DNA from: Phytophthora colocasiae
Taxonomy: Eukaryota; Oomycota; Peronosporomycetes; Peronosporales; Peronosporaceae
NCBI GenBank assembly: GCA_018806915.1
Contig: JAGKQI010000055.1
Span: forward strand, 1-64,000
Length of the DNA: 64,000 nucleotides
Reading direction: 5' to 3'
Both the position numbers and the translations under genes were made by a program. The notes under the pieces were generated by a model. It was not told the origin of the DNA, did no database searches, and saw only the letters and a program-made list of their open reading frames with translations. Shown here one piece after another: positions 63,464-64,000 of the stretch (the first letter of the stretch is position 1; every line of letters starts with the position of its first letter).

Positions 63464-64000
63464 TGTGAAGCTGTGGGTTTGAATTTTCGCCCAGAAGCCG
63501 CCTCCCAGGACCATCCATTGATCTGGAAGCTGATTGGCTGATATTTGACAACATTGGGACGGGAATCTGGGAAGGTGTAAGCGTTGTGCTTCAGGAATAC
63601 CTTCGATAATCTCCGGAATCCATGTCCGATCTGGAATCCCGAGTCGACCAACTGCATCCGGAGCCCTGATACAGCTGAACCAGGTACACATACAGTATCC
63701 AAGTATTTCCTGTGAAAAGAGCTCCAGATGCCGGCCAAGGTCACGTGGAATCTGAACACCAAGGGCGTTTGGAAAGGACTGGCATCCGGGGAAATCCTGA
63801 TTTGTACCCAGTATCCAGTTGAATAGTCCTGATTTGTACCCAGTATCCAGTTGAAGCTCCAAGTATACTTAAGTCAAGTGATTACCGACCGACCAAGACG
63901 ACCGACCAGGATGTGCTCGGCACCAGCCGGAATTCTTCGGGCTTCGGCGACAGAGACACGCGCCCCCTGCCCCTTTCTATAGTGAAATCAAGACGTTTAG
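63464..64000 (+). repeat. Gypsy-2 3' LTR (partial)
   Basis: Matches 52313-52849 with about two substitutions; truncated by the window edge. Preceded by a purine-rich GATGAGAGGGACGG that may be the polypurine tract. Confidence 0.92.

Larger units (their letters stand above)
52313..64000 (+). mobile_element. Gypsy-2: non-autonomous Ty3/Gypsy element (3' end off window)
   Basis: LTR starts at 52313 and 63464 (TGTGAAGCTGTGG). Contains pre-gag, gag and protease on the plus strand and an antisense gene on the minus strand, but no reverse transcriptase, RNase H or integrase. The visible 537 bp of the two LTRs differ at only about two positions, so the copy is recent, despite the lesions inside. TCCGGA, TCTGGA and TCCAGA are very frequent. 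Confidence 0.92.

Noticed and set aside
1..64000. tRNA or rRNA genes
   Set aside because: No cloverleaf with conserved boxes or rRNA-like segment was noticed on reading; the PBS-like sites are only complements of tRNA 3' ends.

Overview
The window is a dense nest of transposable elements beside a tandem repeat array, with no ordinary housekeeping gene that I can recognise. The mix suggests a repeat-rich eukaryote: FAR1-type MULE, pogo/Jerky-like DDE elements with small introns, a Helitron, two PIF/Harbinger-type elements with a separate accessory ORF, and two Ty3/Gypsy LTR elements. My best guess is an oomycete of the Phytophthora kind. This is inferred from element families and style, not from a marker gene.

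Layout. 1-15945: twelve head-to-tail copies of a unit of about 1.32 kb, each with the same broken gene, whose last part looks like a PD-(D/E)XK nuclease domain. 16370-20176: a decayed MULE transposase split by a pogo-like element (18131-19856, TIRs and two clear introns). 20166-27273: a Helitron with a small acidic SIM-bearing ORF and a Rep-helicase gene whose Rep core lies inverted; it ends in a hairpin plus CTAG. 27529-31298: a Harbinger-type transposase split by a Jerky/pogo-like element (28005-30183, TA duplication) that also carries an OTU-like ORF. 31353-32942: two accessory ORFs, one from each Harbinger-type element.

The second Harbinger-type transposase (minus strand) is in three pieces: 48892-48366, 34378-34295 and 33593-32959. 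It is interrupted by a 14 kb Gypsy element (34379-48365, TSD TAGT) and a 699 bp element with 117 bp TIRs (33594-34292, TSD TA). Removing both insertions with one TSD copy each leaves a frame of exactly 414 codons. 49031-52312 holds a Myb/SANT-like ORF, two Helitron-like termini, a palindrome, a small ORF and a short satellite. 52313-64000 is a second, non-autonomous Gypsy element with Gag and protease but no RT, RNase H or integrase; its 3' LTR runs off the window.

Main points. (1) Both Gypsy elements carry a long ORF antisense to gag-pol, next to the 3' LTR, with a shared C-terminal AFWE-x-TH motif. In Gypsy-1 it sits with a duplicated RNase H whose first copy has lost two catalytic Asp residues. 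(2) Two separate inversions, in the Helitron Rep and in the Gypsy-2 antisense gene, have ends lying on short inverted microhomologies (5 and 8 bp). (3) The satellite near 51.5-52.1 kb is a diverged, reverse-oriented relative of the upstream part of the 1.32 kb array unit, with an ABAB higher-order pattern. (4) Each Gypsy element is saturated with its own palindromic word (GATC in Gypsy-1, TCCGGA and its CpG-decayed forms in Gypsy-2).
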